Positions 1 to 9,073 of a stretch of 64,000 nt of DNA are shown here, piece by piece (position 1 is the first letter of the stretch; each line of letters begins with the position of its first letter). The notes under the pieces are model-generated. The model searched no databases. It was not told the DNA's origin and saw only the letters and a list, made by a program, of their open reading frames with translations. The position numbers and the translations under genes are program-made. Source of the stretch: Streptomyces zinciresistens K42 (GTDB lineage Bacteria; Actinomycetota; Actinomycetes; Streptomycetales; Streptomycetaceae); assembly GCF_000225525.1 (NCBI RefSeq), contig NZ_AGBF01000005.1, positions 1 to 64,000 on the forward strand, read 5' to 3'.

Positions 1-102
1 GGGCACCAGCCGCGCCGTACGGGACCAGCCGCCCCGAGGGGGATCAGCGCATCCCGTCCGGGCCCGGCGGACCCCGCCCCGCCCAAGCCCGCGCCGACGA
101 CC

Positions 103-1521
103 TCAGCCCGCGCTCGTGTCGGGCCCGATCCGGCTGCGCACCGCGGTCTGGACCTCGGCCTCCTCCGCCGGATCGGCGGCCAGCCGGCGCAGTCGCTCGA
201 CGACGCGGGTGTCACCGGTCTCCGCGTGCCGGGCGCCGATCTCGCGCGTGGTCTCCTCGCAGTCCCAGAGGCATTCGACGGCGAATCCGGCGGGGAAGGA
301 GGGGTCGGTGGCCGCGAGGGCGCGGGCGGTGCGCCCGCGCAGGTGGGAGGAGGCCGTCTCGCGGTAGATGTGGCGCAGGACGGGGGCGGCGCAGGCGATG
401 CCGAGCCGTCCGGTGCCGTCGACGAGCGTCCACAGGGTAGGCGCGTCGGGTCCCTCGCCCCGTACGGCCTCGCGCAGGGCGGCGAGGACGAGGTCCTCGT
501 CCTCGGCTCCGCCCCGGCAGGCGAGCACCCGCCCGGCGGCGGCGCCGAGCGGGTCGGGCCGTCGGGCCCAGTCGCGCGCGCGCCGGACGGCGGCGGCGGA
601 GCGCATGCGCTCGAAGGCGTCCACGGCCGCCTCCACGACGGCCGGCGACCCGGTGGTGACGGCGGCCTCGACGAGGTCGAGGACGTCCGGGTCACCGCTG
701 TCGGCGAGGTAGCGCAGGGCGGTGCAGCGGGCCGCGTCGGAGCCGTCGACGGCGGCGGCGACGATCTCCGCCCGGTCCTCGGGTCCGGCGACGGCCATCA
801 GGCAGCGCGCGGCCGGCACATGAAGGGCGGCGCCGCGGTCCATGCCCTGCTGGGCCCATGCGAAGACGGCCTGCACGCTCCACCCCGGGCGGGGCCCGGC
901 GGGGCTCATCTGGCGCTGCCAGCGGTCGAAGGAGCCGGCCTCGTGGGCGGCACGCACGCGCGTGGCGATCGACTCGCGCGGATCGTCCGCCCACAGCCGC
1001 CAGGGGCGCGGCTCGAAGGCGTCGCGCACGGCGACGGCGAGTTCGGCCTCGCCCTCGGGGTCGGTCGCGAAGCGCGCGAGCACGGGGGCGGCGAGGGCAC
1101 GCAGCCCCGCGTCGTCGTCGCGCAGCGCGAGCTCGTCCAGCGCCCAGGCCCAGTTGGAGCCGGAGGCGGCGTACCTGCGCAGCAGTGCGAGGGCGTCCCG
1201 CCTGCCGTAGGACGCGAGGTGGCCGAGCACGGCGAGGGCCAGCCCGGTGCGGGACTCCTCGGTGTCGAGGACGTCCTCGACGTCGAAGAGGTGGGCCTCG
1301 ATCTCGTCCAGCTCGCCGTGGAGGTCGAGGTGGAGACGGGCGTAGTACAGGGAGCGGTTCTCCACCTGCCAGTCGTGGCGGGGGTCCCGCAGCACACAGT
1401 GGTTCAGGGCCGCGAGCGCTTCGTCCCGCGGGGCGGTGAGCGCGTGCAGTGTGCCGTCGCCGCGGCCCCGCTGGAGCAGGCCGAGCAACGTACCGCTGGG
1501 CGCTATGACCGGTTCGAACAT
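103..1521 (-). CDS. HEAT-repeat-like protein of unknown function
   Basis: Predicted 472-residue soluble protein rich in Ala, Leu and Arg, with repeated amphipathic helix pairs through most of its length (for example around DPDVLDLVEAAVTTGSPAVV and AAVDAFERMR). This is the look of HEAT/PBS-lyase alpha-solenoids, which usually act as protein-binding scaffolds. I see no catalytic motif, signal peptide or membrane segment. An in-frame ATG lies 147 bases further upstream, but the extra N-terminus is Arg/Pro-rich and non-homologous in character. I chose the ATG at 1521, which begins MFEPVIAP and has a GAGG-type ribosome site nine bases before it. It stands apart from the ankyrin gene upstream by about 300 bases. 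Function unknown; the repeat call is by pattern only. Confidence 0.75.
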   Translation of the reverse strand: MFEPVIAPSGTLLGLLQRGRGDGTLHALTAPRDEALAALNHCVLRDPRHDWQVENRSLYYARLHLDLHGELDEIEAHLFDVEDVLDTEESRTGLALAVLGHLASYGRRDALALLRRYAASGSNWAWALDELALRDDDAGLRALAAPVLARFATDPEGEAELAVAVRDAFEPRPWRLWADDPRESIATRVRAAHEAGSFDRWQRQMSPAGPRPGWSVQAVFAWAQQGMDRGAALHVPAARCLMAVAGPEDRAEIVAAAVDGSDAARCTALRYLADSGDPDVLDLVEAAVTTGSPAVVEAAVDAFERMRSAAAVRRARDWARRPDPLGAAAGRVLACRGGAEDEDLVLAALREAVRGEGPDAPTLWTLVDGTGRLGIACAAPVLRHIYRETASSHLRGRTARALAATDPSFPAGFAVECLWDCEETTREIGARHAETGDTRVVERLRRLAADPAEEAEVQTAVRSRIGPDTSAG

Positions 1522-1821
1522 GGGAAACAGCCTCACATCAAGCGTCGACGCAACCGGGGGTCCTGCTTCACCTGGCCGCGTGACAACACGTCGGGGCGCC
1601 CGCCGTTTCCTGCTTGCTGTAGACCATCTTCCTCTGCCTCTCGTAGGTGGCCCGTGCGGACCGATCACGGGCCGCGCGGTGCGGCAACACCTGCCCAGCC
1701 ATCGCGTCCGTGAATCACGACGTCATGATGACCCGGCGGTTCCGTCCGCCGCGACCGAAATTTCGGCGGCCGGGTGCCGACTCCCCCGTTTTCCGTGTCC
1801 CCGCTGGTCGGAGCGGGCCCC
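1522..1821. other. Gene-less stretch between HEAT and ankyrin genes
   Basis: About 300 bases with no convincing reading frame. It should hold the promoter of the HEAT-repeat gene and the 3' end signals of the ankyrin gene. The one notable element is a 12-bp perfect palindrome CCGAAATTTCGG at 1755-1766. Its AT-rich centre is unusual in this GC-rich sequence. It could be a regulator site or the tip of a terminator hairpin for the ankyrin gene; the sequence does not decide. Confidence 0.4.
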
Positions 1822-2214
1822 TCAGTGCGCGCCGAACAGCTCCAGCAGGTCCGCCTTGGCGAACATGCGGGCCGTGTCCACGGCCGACGGGGTGCCCGCC
1901 GCGGGGTCGGCGCCGTGCTCCAGGAGGACCTCGATCACATCCGTCTCGCCCTTGAAGACGGCACCGGCGAGTGGCGTCTGGCCCCGGTCGTTGACGCGGT
2001 CGGCCTGGGCGCCCCGGGCGAGCAGGGCGCGGACCGCCTCGGCGTGCCCGTGGTAGGCGGCCAGCATCACCAGGGAGTCGCCGCGGTCGTTGGTGAGGTC
2101 GGCCGGGACGCCCGCGTCGACGTAGGCCACGAGCGCCTCGGTCCGCCCCTGCCGGGCCAGATCGAAGATCTTGGTCGCGAGCTCCACGACCTCGGGGTCG
2201 GGGGCTTCACTCAT
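1822..2214 (-). CDS. Ankyrin-repeat protein
   Basis: A 130-residue protein made of about three ankyrin repeats, seen in the periodic pattern GDSLVMLAAYHGHAEAVRAL, then GQTPLAGAVFKGETDVIEVL with the LLxxGA turns between them. Ankyrin repeats mediate protein-protein contacts. Free-standing short ankyrin proteins are common in Streptomyces and their partners are mostly unknown. The start is taken at the ATG beginning MSEAPDP, which has GAGAGG ten bases upstream; a GTG six codons earlier is possible but would put that ribosome site inside the gene. No signal peptide or membrane segment. It appears monocistronic. Confidence 0.88.
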   Translation of the reverse strand: MSEAPDPEVVELATKIFDLARQGRTEALVAYVDAGVPADLTNDRGDSLVMLAAYHGHAEAVRALLARGAQADRVNDRGQTPLAGAVFKGETDVIEVLLEHGADPAAGTPSAVDTARMFAKADLLELFGAH

Positions 2215-2531
2215 CGGCCGGCCGCCTCTCACTGCGCACTCGGGGACTGGGGTACTGCGGGGAGCACCGCGCGGCCGTCGCGAGCGGTGCTCGGCCGTAC
2301 GGGTGATTCGCCAGGGTACTGGCTAGCGCGGCACATGAGCCGGTACGCCCGCGGCAAAGATCATCGCAGACACGGCCGGCCGCACGAGCCCGGCTGATCC
2401 CGGTAAGGACACTCCGCCACCTGGGGGAAATCTGCCGAATTTCACTCAGTTGCACCTTTTATCGTATGGATACATCCTGTGAGCCTGGAAGTACTCATGG
2501 TGACTGTCCCCACCGAACCAGGAGCACTCAC

Positions 2532-2726
2532 ATGATCCTCTCCATCTCAGGCGTCGTTCTGCTCGGCATCGTCGTCTTCATCTTCTTCCGCAAGGACGGG
2601 CTGAAGGCGTCGCACGCCCTGATCTCGGCCCTGTTCGGCTTCTACCTGGCCAGCACGGCGATCGCCCCGAGCATCAAGGCCGGCGGCGAGAGCCTGGCGA
2701 GCCTTCTGGGCGGCATCCAGTTCTGA
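2532..2726 (+). CDS. Small membrane protein upstream of FtsK-like gene
   Basis: A 64-residue protein with an N-terminal membrane helix (residues 2-20), a basic turn (FFRKDGLKASHA), then a second hydrophobic helix (about 28-46). The ATG at 2532 has a strong AGGAG seven bases upstream; the longer frame from 2466 adds a non-hydrophobic, Cys-containing leader and is rejected. The stop is 41 bases before the GTG of the FtsK-like gene, so the two are probably co-transcribed. A tiny two-helix protein directly before an FtsK/TraB-like protein recalls the transfer/spread modules of actinomycete conjugative elements. That link is inference. Function unknown. Confidence 0.85.
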   Translation: MILSISGVVLLGIVVFIFFRKDGLKASHALISALFGFYLASTAIAPSIKAGGESLASLLGGIQF

Positions 2727-2767
2727 CGCCGCCACCCACCGCCCGTACGCACCCGTAGGAGACCGAC

Positions 2768-4405
2768 GTGGCCCGCCGTCCCCTCCCCCGCATCCTGAGC
2801 ACAGGCAGCGCGCAGTTCGCCCGGAGCCGAGACCTGGCCCGGACGCAGTTCGCCCGCGGCCGGGAGCTGGCCCGGACGGCGAGCGACAGCGCCTCCGACG
2901 TCCTCCACCCGCTGATCACGATCACCCGCGGTCTGCGCCGGCTGGCTGCCGCCGGACGGCGCAAGTGGGCCGAGGCCCCCAAGGAGAAGCGCGGTCCGCT
3001 GCTCTTCATGGCGGCCTCGGTGATCCTGGTCGTGGCACTGGTGCCGTACGGACCGCTGCTCGCCGTCATCACCCTGATGGCGGCGGCAGCCTGGCAGGGC
3101 CGCGACCGCGGGCCCGCCGAGCCCGACGGACCCGACGAGTCCCAGACGGAACGGCTGAGGTCCCTGTACGAGGCCCTGGTCCCGTACTTCTCCGCAGCCG
3201 AGGACCCGGCTCCGCTGTACACGCACGGCGGCGAGTGGGAGAAGGCCCTCCCCGAGTACGAGTTCGACGCCACGGGCCGGATCGGCCGGCTGCTGGTCCG
3301 CTATCCCGCCTACTTCACCGACGGTGAGGCCCAGGCCCGCGCGCGGATCGAGCATCTGCTGACCACCAAGTCCGGCCGCGGCCGGGAGTACCGCTGCGAC
3401 TGGGACGAGGAGGGCAACGAGCTCACGGTGACCGCCCTCGCCCCGCTGCCCACCGACATCGCCGCGCAGCGCTTCGTCACGGCACCGGGCGAGACCGTGC
3501 TGGGCTTCACCGATCCCACCGGTGTCCAGCGCACGCTCCCCCTCACCCACGGAGCGCGGCAGCGTGACGTGCCGCCCGTGGTGTGGCGCACCGGCATCCG
3601 CTCCACCGAGCCGCACCTGCTGGTCATGGGCCAGCCCGGCAGCGGCACCTCGACCCTGCTGCGCTCGGTCGCCCTCCAGGCGCTCCAGCACGGCGACGTC
3701 GTCATCGTCGAGGGCGGCAGCACCGGCGAGTACGCCTGCCTGACGGGACGCGACGGCGTCCTGGCCGTCGAGTGCGGACTGGCCGGCGCGGTGGCGAGCG
3801 TCGAGTGGGCGGCGACGGAGACGGAGCGGCGCCTGATCGCCGTGAACCGCGCCCGCCAGGCGGGCAACCCCCCGCCGGAGGACACCCGGCGCCCGCTGTG
3901 GGTCCTGCTGGACCGTCCCACCGTGTTCTCCCATCTGGCCGCGGCGGACGGCCGCAGGGACCCGCAGGCGCTCCTCCAGGTACCGCTGCGGCACGGGCGC
4001 GCGGCCAACGTCACCGTGGTCGTGGCCGAGCAGTGGGACGCGATGGAGGCCCTGTCCGACGCCGTACGGCAGCACACGCGCGCGCGTGTCGTGCTCGGCC
4101 CCGCGACGGCCGACCAGCTCCGCTCGGCTCTCGGCGCTCCCCCGGACACCACCGTGGTGACCGGGGCGCCGGCCGGCCGCGGCTACGCCCGGCTGGGCAC
4201 CGGCCCGGTCCACCGCCTCCAGGTCCCGGCGACGCCCGACCCGTACGACGACGCGACGAGCGACGCGCACCGCCAGGCGGTGCTCGAACTGCTGCCGGAG
4301 CGCACGACGCCGCTGGAGGCCGCGCCGCCGGCCAGGCTGGAGAAGGCGCCGCAGGGCGAGCCGGAGCCGGTTCCGGCGGACGCCGTGGTGGCCGAGACGT
4401 CGTGA
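2768..4405 (+). CDS. FtsK/SpoIIIE-like membrane protein with degenerate P-loop
   Basis: A 545-residue protein. It has a basic N-terminal region, membrane segments at about residues 76-110, a middle domain, then a RecA-like domain. The Walker A position reads GQPGSGTST (residues 288-296), so the catalytic lysine is threonine (T294). The Walker B strand is WVLLDR (D382), lacking the usual glutamate. The later segment ANVTVVVAEQ matches the sensor strand of FtsK proteins, where ATQ is usual. Family members pump DNA through septa or conjugation pores using ATP. This copy would not be expected to hydrolyse ATP and may be structural or regulatory. The GTG start has AGGAGACC just upstream. It sits 41 bases after the small membrane protein and converges on the MocR gene. 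Confidence 0.8.
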   Translation: MARRPLPRILSTGSAQFARSRDLARTQFARGRELARTASDSASDVLHPLITITRGLRRLAAAGRRKWAEAPKEKRGPLLFMAASVILVVALVPYGPLLAVITLMAAAAWQGRDRGPAEPDGPDESQTERLRSLYEALVPYFSAAEDPAPLYTHGGEWEKALPEYEFDATGRIGRLLVRYPAYFTDGEAQARARIEHLLTTKSGRGREYRCDWDEEGNELTVTALAPLPTDIAAQRFVTAPGETVLGFTDPTGVQRTLPLTHGARQRDVPPVVWRTGIRSTEPHLLVMGQPGSGTSTLLRSVALQALQHGDVVIVEGGSTGEYACLTGRDGVLAVECGLAGAVASVEWAATETERRLIAVNRARQAGNPPPEDTRRPLWVLLDRPTVFSHLAAADGRRDPQALLQVPLRHGRAANVTVVVAEQWDAMEALSDAVRQHTRARVVLGPATADQLRSALGAPPDTTVVTGAPAGRGYARLGTGPVHRLQVPATPDPYDDATSDAHRQAVLELLPERTTPLEAAPPARLEKAPQGEPEPVPADAVVAETS

Positions 4406-4459
4406 CGCGCCCCGCGCGGCGCGGCGTCCGTCCCGGGCCCGCGCCGCCGCCGCGTCACG
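4401..4459. terminator. Two-tier hairpin between convergent genes
   Basis: CGTGACGCG at 4401-4409 pairs perfectly with CGCGTCACG at 4451-4459. Inside it, GCGGCGCGG at 4416-4424 pairs with CCGCGCCGC at 4439-4447. The outer arms include the stop codons of the two convergent genes. Likely a bidirectional terminator without a T-tract, as is usual in Streptomyces. Confidence 0.5.
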
Positions 4460-5954
4460 CCACGAACGTCCGCTGCCCCTCGGTCCCCCCGCTGGCCCCG
4501 CCGCGCACCAGCCGGGCCGCCGCGGCCAGCCGCACCGCGGCCTCCTCGGCGACCGGGCCGCCCACGGTGAACGGCAGCCGCACGTAGCCCTCGAAGGCGC
4601 CGTCCACGCCGAACCGCGGTCCGGACGGCACCCGGACCCCGACCCGCTCCCCGACCTCGGCGAGCCGCGACCCCGACAGGCCGCCGGTGCGCACCCACAG
4701 CGTGAGCCCGCCCCGCGGCACCTCGAACTCCCAGTCGGGCAGCTCCCGCCGCACGGCCGCGACCAGCGCGTCCCGGTTCTCCCGGGCCTGTGCGCGGCGC
4801 ACGTCCACGGCCCGCTCCCAGCCCCCGGTCCCCAGCAGCCAGTGCACGGCGAGCTGCTCCAGCACCGGGGTGCCCAGATCGGCGTACGCGCGCGCGGCCA
4901 CCAGGCTGCGGATCACGTCCGGAGCGGCCCGCACCCAGCCGATCCGCATACCGGCCCAGAACGCCTTGCTCGCCGAGCCGACGGTGATGACGTTGGAGCC
5001 CGCAGGGTCGAAGGCGCACACGGGTCGCGGCATGGCGACGTCCTCGTCGAGCCGGAGTTCGCTCATCGTCTCGTCGGCGACCAGTACCGTGCCCGCCGAG
5101 CGCGCCGCCTCCACCAGGCGCCGCCGCTGGTCCTCGTCGGCCAGCGCGCCGGTGGGGTTGTGGAAGTCGGCGACGACGTAGGCGAGCCGGGGCGCCGCCT
5201 CGCGCAGGACCTGCCGCCACCGGTCGACGTCCCAGCCGCCCAGCCCCTCGGCCATGGCCACGGGGACCAGCCGGGCACCCGCCTCGCGCATCAGCTGGAG
5301 GATGTTGGCGTACGACGGCGACTCCACGGCGATCCGCTCACCGCGCCCGGCGAAGAGGTGGCAGATGGCGTCGATCGCGCCCATGGCCCCGGTGGTCACC
5401 ATGATCTGCTCGGGCATGGTCGGGATCCCGCGCGCGGTGTAGCGCTCGGCGATCATCGCGCGCAGGGCGGGCAGCCCGGCCGGATAGTCGCCGTGGGTGT
5501 GGGCGTACGGCGGCAGTTCCTCCAGGGCGCCCTGGACGGCGCGGGTCAGCCACAGCTCGGGGGCCGGCAGCGCGGCGCAGCCGAGGTCGATCATCGAGCC
5601 GAGCGCCTCGGGCGGCAGCGGTTCAAGACCGCGGGCGGGCAGAGGGTTCCCCGCCGGGACGGCGGTCCAGCTGCCGGCTCCGCGCCGGGACTCCAGGAAT
5701 CCCTCGCCGCGCAGCGCCTCGTACGCCGCGGCCACGGTCGTACGGCTCACGGACAGCGCGAGGGCGAGTTCGCGCTCGGCGGGCAGCCGTGCGGCGACCG
5801 GGACGCGGCCCTCCAGGACGAGCAGCCGGATGCCGTCGGCCAGGGCCCGGTAGGCGGGCGGGCGCCTGGTTCCGGGGCCGGCGGGGCGATCCTGTTGGGA
5901 GGTGAGGAGCCGGGCGAGCTGAGCGGCACCCACCGCCGAGGTCCACTGCGCCAT
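4455..5954 (-). CDS. MocR/PdxR-type GntR regulator with aminotransferase domain
   Basis: A 499-residue fusion of an N-terminal winged helix (about residues 30-100; LPAERELALALSVSRTTVAA is the recognition helix region) to a fold-type I PLP aminotransferase domain. Key features are YVVADFHNPTGA (the Asn-Pro-Thr-Gly loop), the VADET strand and the PLP lysine in SASKAFWAGMR. MocR proteins sense PLP or PLP-amino acid adducts and control vitamin B6, GABA or related genes. The ATG at 5954 (MAQWTSAV) follows a GGA-rich site. It is divergent from the YczE-like gene with about 100 bases between them. YczE-type proteins are often found next to MocR regulators, so that gene is the likely target. Confidence 0.93.
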   Translation of the reverse strand: MAQWTSAVGAAQLARLLTSQQDRPAGPGTRRPPAYRALADGIRLLVLEGRVPVAARLPAERELALALSVSRTTVAAAYEALRGEGFLESRRGAGSWTAVPAGNPLPARGLEPLPPEALGSMIDLGCAALPAPELWLTRAVQGALEELPPYAHTHGDYPAGLPALRAMIAERYTARGIPTMPEQIMVTTGAMGAIDAICHLFAGRGERIAVESPSYANILQLMREAGARLVPVAMAEGLGGWDVDRWRQVLREAAPRLAYVVADFHNPTGALADEDQRRRLVEAARSAGTVLVADETMSELRLDEDVAMPRPVCAFDPAGSNVITVGSASKAFWAGMRIGWVRAAPDVIRSLVAARAYADLGTPVLEQLAVHWLLGTGGWERAVDVRRAQARENRDALVAAVRRELPDWEFEVPRGGLTLWVRTGGLSGSRLAEVGERVGVRVPSGPRFGVDGAFEGYVRLPFTVGGPVAEEAAVRLAAAARLVRGGASGGTEGQRTFVA

Positions 5955-6055
5955 CTTTTCCAGTCCACCTTCCCTGAATTGGCCATGGAGAGCGTGCTCT
6001 TCCACGCCACAGGGTGTCATGCATCAGGCCAGTACCACCACACAGGGGGCACGTC

Positions 6056-6709
6056 TTGTCCACGCGGGGCCATGTCGCACGACGGCTGTCACAGCTCTAC
6101 GCCGGGCTCGCGCTGTACGGCGCGAGTTCGGCCCTCCTGGTCGAGGCGGGCCTCGGCCTGGAGCCCTGGAACGTCCTCCACCAGGGCCTCGCCGAACGCA
6201 CCGGTCTGACGATCGGCGTCGTCTCGATCATCGTCGGCGCGGCCGTGCTGCTGCTGTGGATCCCCCTGCGCCAGCGCCCGGGGCTCGGCACCGTCTCGAA
6301 CGTCTTCGTCGTCGGCCTCGCCATGGACGGCACCCTCGCCCTGCTCCCGGCGGCGCACTCGCTGGCCGTGCGGGTCCCCCTGCTGGTGGCCGGCATCGTG
6401 CTCAACGGCGTGGCCACCGGCCTCTACATCGCCGCCCGCTTCGGGCCGGGCCCCCGCGACGGCCTGATGACGGGCCTGCACCGGCGCACCGGCCGCTCGA
6501 TCCGGCTGATGCGCACGGCGGTCGAGATCGCGGTCGTCGCGACGGGCTTCGCGCTCGGCGGCACGGTCGGTGTGGGCACGGTCCTGTACGCCGTGTCCAT
6601 CGGCCCGCTCGCCCAGTTCTTCCTGCGGCTCTTCGCCGTGCCCCCGGCACCGGACGGCAGCACGGTCGTTTCCACGGGGCAACCCCGGGGCGCGATACTG
6701 CGTCCGTGA
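6056..6709 (+). CDS. YczE/YitT-like integral membrane protein
   Basis: A 217-residue protein with about five or six hydrophobic segments and the family's conserved loop GLGLEPWNVLHQGL and later GFGPGPRDGLM. It belongs to the YczE/YyaS family of membrane proteins, whose transported substrate is unknown. I favour a TTG start at 6056 (MSTRGHVARR) because GGGGGC lies just six bases upstream and the reading then begins with a typical basic leader. The in-frame GTG at 6014 adds a Cys/Pro-rich leader without a ribosome site. The stop overlaps the GTG of the next gene (GTGA), so the two are translationally coupled. Probably controlled by the divergent MocR protein. Confidence 0.85.
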   Translation: MSTRGHVARRLSQLYAGLALYGASSALLVEAGLGLEPWNVLHQGLAERTGLTIGVVSIIVGAAVLLLWIPLRQRPGLGTVSNVFVVGLAMDGTLALLPAAHSLAVRVPLLVAGIVLNGVATGLYIAARFGPGPRDGLMTGLHRRTGRSIRLMRTAVEIAVVATGFALGGTVGVGTVLYAVSIGPLAQFFLRLFAVPPAPDGSTVVSTGQPRGAILRP

Positions 6710-7476
6710 GCACCACGCGGATACGCCACCCCTACCTCGACCACCCCGGCCCCATCCCCTTCGCCCACCGCGGCGGCACGGCGGACGGTCTGGAGAACAC
6801 CGTGCTGCAGTTCCGGCGCGCGGTGGACGTCGGCTACCGGTACATCGAGACGGACGTCCACACCACGCGCGACGGCAGGCTCGTCGCCTTTCACGACGCG
6901 ACGCTGGACCGGGTGACCGACGGGGCGGGCCGGATCGGGGACCTGCCCTGGGACGACGTACGGCACGCGCGCGTGGCGGGCCGCGAGCCGGTGCCGCTGT
7001 TCGAGGAGCTGCTGGAGACGTTCCCCGAGGTCCGCTGGAACGTGGACCTGAAGGCGGAGCAGGCCACGCTGCCCTTCCTGGAGCTGCTGGAGCGCGCGGA
7101 CGCCTGGGACCGGGTCTGCGTCGGCTCCTTCTCCGAGGCGCGGGTCGTGCGGGCCCAGCGGCTGGCGGGGCCGCGCCTGGCGACGTCGTACGGCACCCGG
7201 GGGGTGCTCAACCTGCGGCTGCGCTCGTGGGGGGTGCCCGCAGCGCTGCGCCGCTCGGCCGTCGCGGCGCAGGTTCCCGAGACGCAGTCCGGGATCCAGG
7301 TGGTGGACAGCCGCTTCGTGCGGGCCGCCCACGCGCGCGGGCTCCAGGTGCACGTGTGGACCATCAACGACGCCCGCTCGATGCACCGGCTCCTCGACCT
7401 GGGCGTCGATGGCATCATGACCGATCACATCGACACGCTGCGCGAGGTCATGGAGGACCGGGGTGTCTGGGTCTGA
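6706..7476 (+). CDS. Glycerophosphodiester phosphodiesterase
   Basis: A 256-residue cytoplasmic GDPD-family enzyme, expected to hydrolyse glycerophosphodiesters to glycerol-3-phosphate and an alcohol. Signature residues are visible: the HRG of IPFAHRGGT, the acidic pair in YIETDVHTT, the FHD of LVAFHDATLDR, and the C-terminal VHVWTINDA and GIMTDH strands. No signal peptide, so it acts on intracellular substrates. The GTG start overlaps the TGA of the YczE-like gene by four bases, and the 3' end overlaps the following MFS frame by up to 14 bases. All three genes are likely one transcript. Confidence 0.93.
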   Translation: MSTTRIRHPYLDHPGPIPFAHRGGTADGLENTVLQFRRAVDVGYRYIETDVHTTRDGRLVAFHDATLDRVTDGAGRIGDLPWDDVRHARVAGREPVPLFEELLETFPEVRWNVDLKAEQATLPFLELLERADAWDRVCVGSFSEARVVRAQRLAGPRLATSYGTRGVLNLRLRSWGVPAALRRSAVAAQVPETQSGIQVVDSRFVRAAHARGLQVHVWTINDARSMHRLLDLGVDGIMTDHIDTLREVMEDRGVWV

Positions 7477-8881
7477 CCCGCGTCCGGATGCGCGCGGGAT
7501 CACGGGGAGGCGAGGACGCGGGGTGGGCACCGATACCGTGCGGACCGAGGCGGGCGACGAGGCCGCCGGACGGCGGCGCGAGCAGCGCGGCTGGTACTTC
7601 TACGACTGGGCGTGCTCCGTCTACTCGACGAGCGTGCTCACCGTCTTCCTCGGCCCCTATCTGACCTCGGTCGCGAAGAACGCCGCCGACGCGGACGGCT
7701 TCGTCCACCCGCTGGGCGTACCGGTGCGCGCGGGTTCCTTCTTCGCGTACTCGGTGTCCCTGTCGGTGATCGTGGCCGTGCTGGTGATGCCCCTGGTGGG
7801 CGCGGCAGCCGACCGCACGGGCCGCAAGAAGCCGCTCCTCGCGACGGCGGCCTACGTGGGGGCCGCGGCGACGACGGCGATGTTCTTCCTGGGCGGGGAG
7901 CGCTATCTGCTGGGCGGCCTGCTGCTGATCGTGGCGAACGCCGCGCAGTCGGTGGCGATGATGCTCTACAACTCCTACCTCCCACAGATCGCGCTGCCCG
8001 AGGAACGCGACGCGGTCTCCTCCCGCGGCTGGGCCTTCGGCTACGCGGCGGGCGCGCTGATGCTCGTCGTGAACCTGGTGCTCTATCTGGCGCACGACTC
8101 CTTCGGGCTCTCCGAGGGCACGGCCGTGCGGATCTGCCTCGCGTCGGCCGGCGTGTGGTGGGGCGCGTTCGCACTCATCCCGCTGCGCAGGCTGCGCGAC
8201 CGGCGGGCCCCGAAGGAGCGGGCCGCCGGGGCGACGGGCGCCATGGGCTTCCGCCAGCTCGCCGCGACCCTGCGGGACATGCGCCGCCATCCGCTGACCC
8301 TGGCCTTCCTGCTCGCCTATCTGATCTACAACGACGGCATCCAGACGGTGATCTCCCAGGCGTCGGTCTACGGCTCCGAGGAGCTGGGGCTGGAGCAGTC
8401 CACGCTCATCGTCGCCGTCCTGCTGGTCCAGGTCCTGGCGGTGGCGGGAGCCCTCGCCATGGGCCGCCTCGCGCGGACCTACGGGGCGAAGCGGACGATC
8501 CTCGGCTCCCTGGTGGCGTGGACGCTGACGCTGGCGGCCGGATACTTCCTGCCCGCCGGGGCACCCGTGTGGTTCTTCGTGCTGGCGGCCGGCATCGGCC
8601 TGGTCCTGGGCGGCAGCCAGGCGCTCTCGCGGTCGCTGTTCTCCCACCTGGTGCCGCCGGGCAAGGAGGCGGAGTACTTCTCGGCGTACGAGCTGAGCGA
8701 CCGGGGCATGAGCTGGCTGGGTCCGCTGCTGTTCGGCCTGACCTACCAGCTGACCGGCAGCTACCGGGACGCGATCATCTCGCTGGTGGCCTTCTTCGCC
8801 CTCGGGTTCGTGCTGCTGGCGCGGGTGCCGGTGCGCCGGGCGATCAGCGACGCGGGCAATCCCGTACCCAGGACGATTTAG
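7463..8881 (+). CDS. MFS transporter, Atg22-like
   Basis: A 472-residue protein with 11-12 hydrophobic segments and the opening RGWYFYDWACSVYSTSV typical of the UMF1/Atg22 branch of the major facilitator superfamily, with the loop GAAADRTGRKKP between helices 2 and 3. Substrates of bacterial members are unknown; amino acids are plausible. Two GTG starts are credible: 7463, with GGAGG six bases before it inside the previous gene, and 7523 (MGTDTVRTEAG), with GAGG seven bases before it. The longer one is given. It ends the trio that begins at 6056. Confidence 0.9.
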   Translation: MSGSDPRPDARGITGRRGRGVGTDTVRTEAGDEAAGRRREQRGWYFYDWACSVYSTSVLTVFLGPYLTSVAKNAADADGFVHPLGVPVRAGSFFAYSVSLSVIVAVLVMPLVGAAADRTGRKKPLLATAAYVGAAATTAMFFLGGERYLLGGLLLIVANAAQSVAMMLYNSYLPQIALPEERDAVSSRGWAFGYAAGALMLVVNLVLYLAHDSFGLSEGTAVRICLASAGVWWGAFALIPLRRLRDRRAPKERAAGATGAMGFRQLAATLRDMRRHPLTLAFLLAYLIYNDGIQTVISQASVYGSEELGLEQSTLIVAVLLVQVLAVAGALAMGRLARTYGAKRTILGSLVAWTLTLAAGYFLPAGAPVWFFVLAAGIGLVLGGSQALSRSLFSHLVPPGKEAEYFSAYELSDRGMSWLGPLLFGLTYQLTGSYRDAIISLVAFFALGFVLLARVPVRRAISDAGNPVPRTI

Positions 8882-9073
8882 CGTTCCGAGTGAAAGGGCG
8901 GTAGTGTACGCGTTTGGCCTGCCAGGCGTACCGTTACTGCGCGTCAAAGATGCCGAAACGCTGGGTCACATCTGCTAGCAGAGGTGACAAACCGGGCGCC
9001 GGTGGGTACGACATTGGTCAGCAAGGCTGCGGCTACGACGGCGACGCACGACCCGGAACGTGACGCGGAACGG

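Noticed and set aside
1..102. Possible gene at the left edge
   Set aside because: No frame with a recognisable pattern; only the spacer after the HEAT-repeat gene is visible.
226..1713. Plus-strand frame opposite the HEAT-repeat gene
   Set aside because: Gly/Ala/Val-rich translation typical of the antisense of a GC-rich gene; no domain and no ribosome site.
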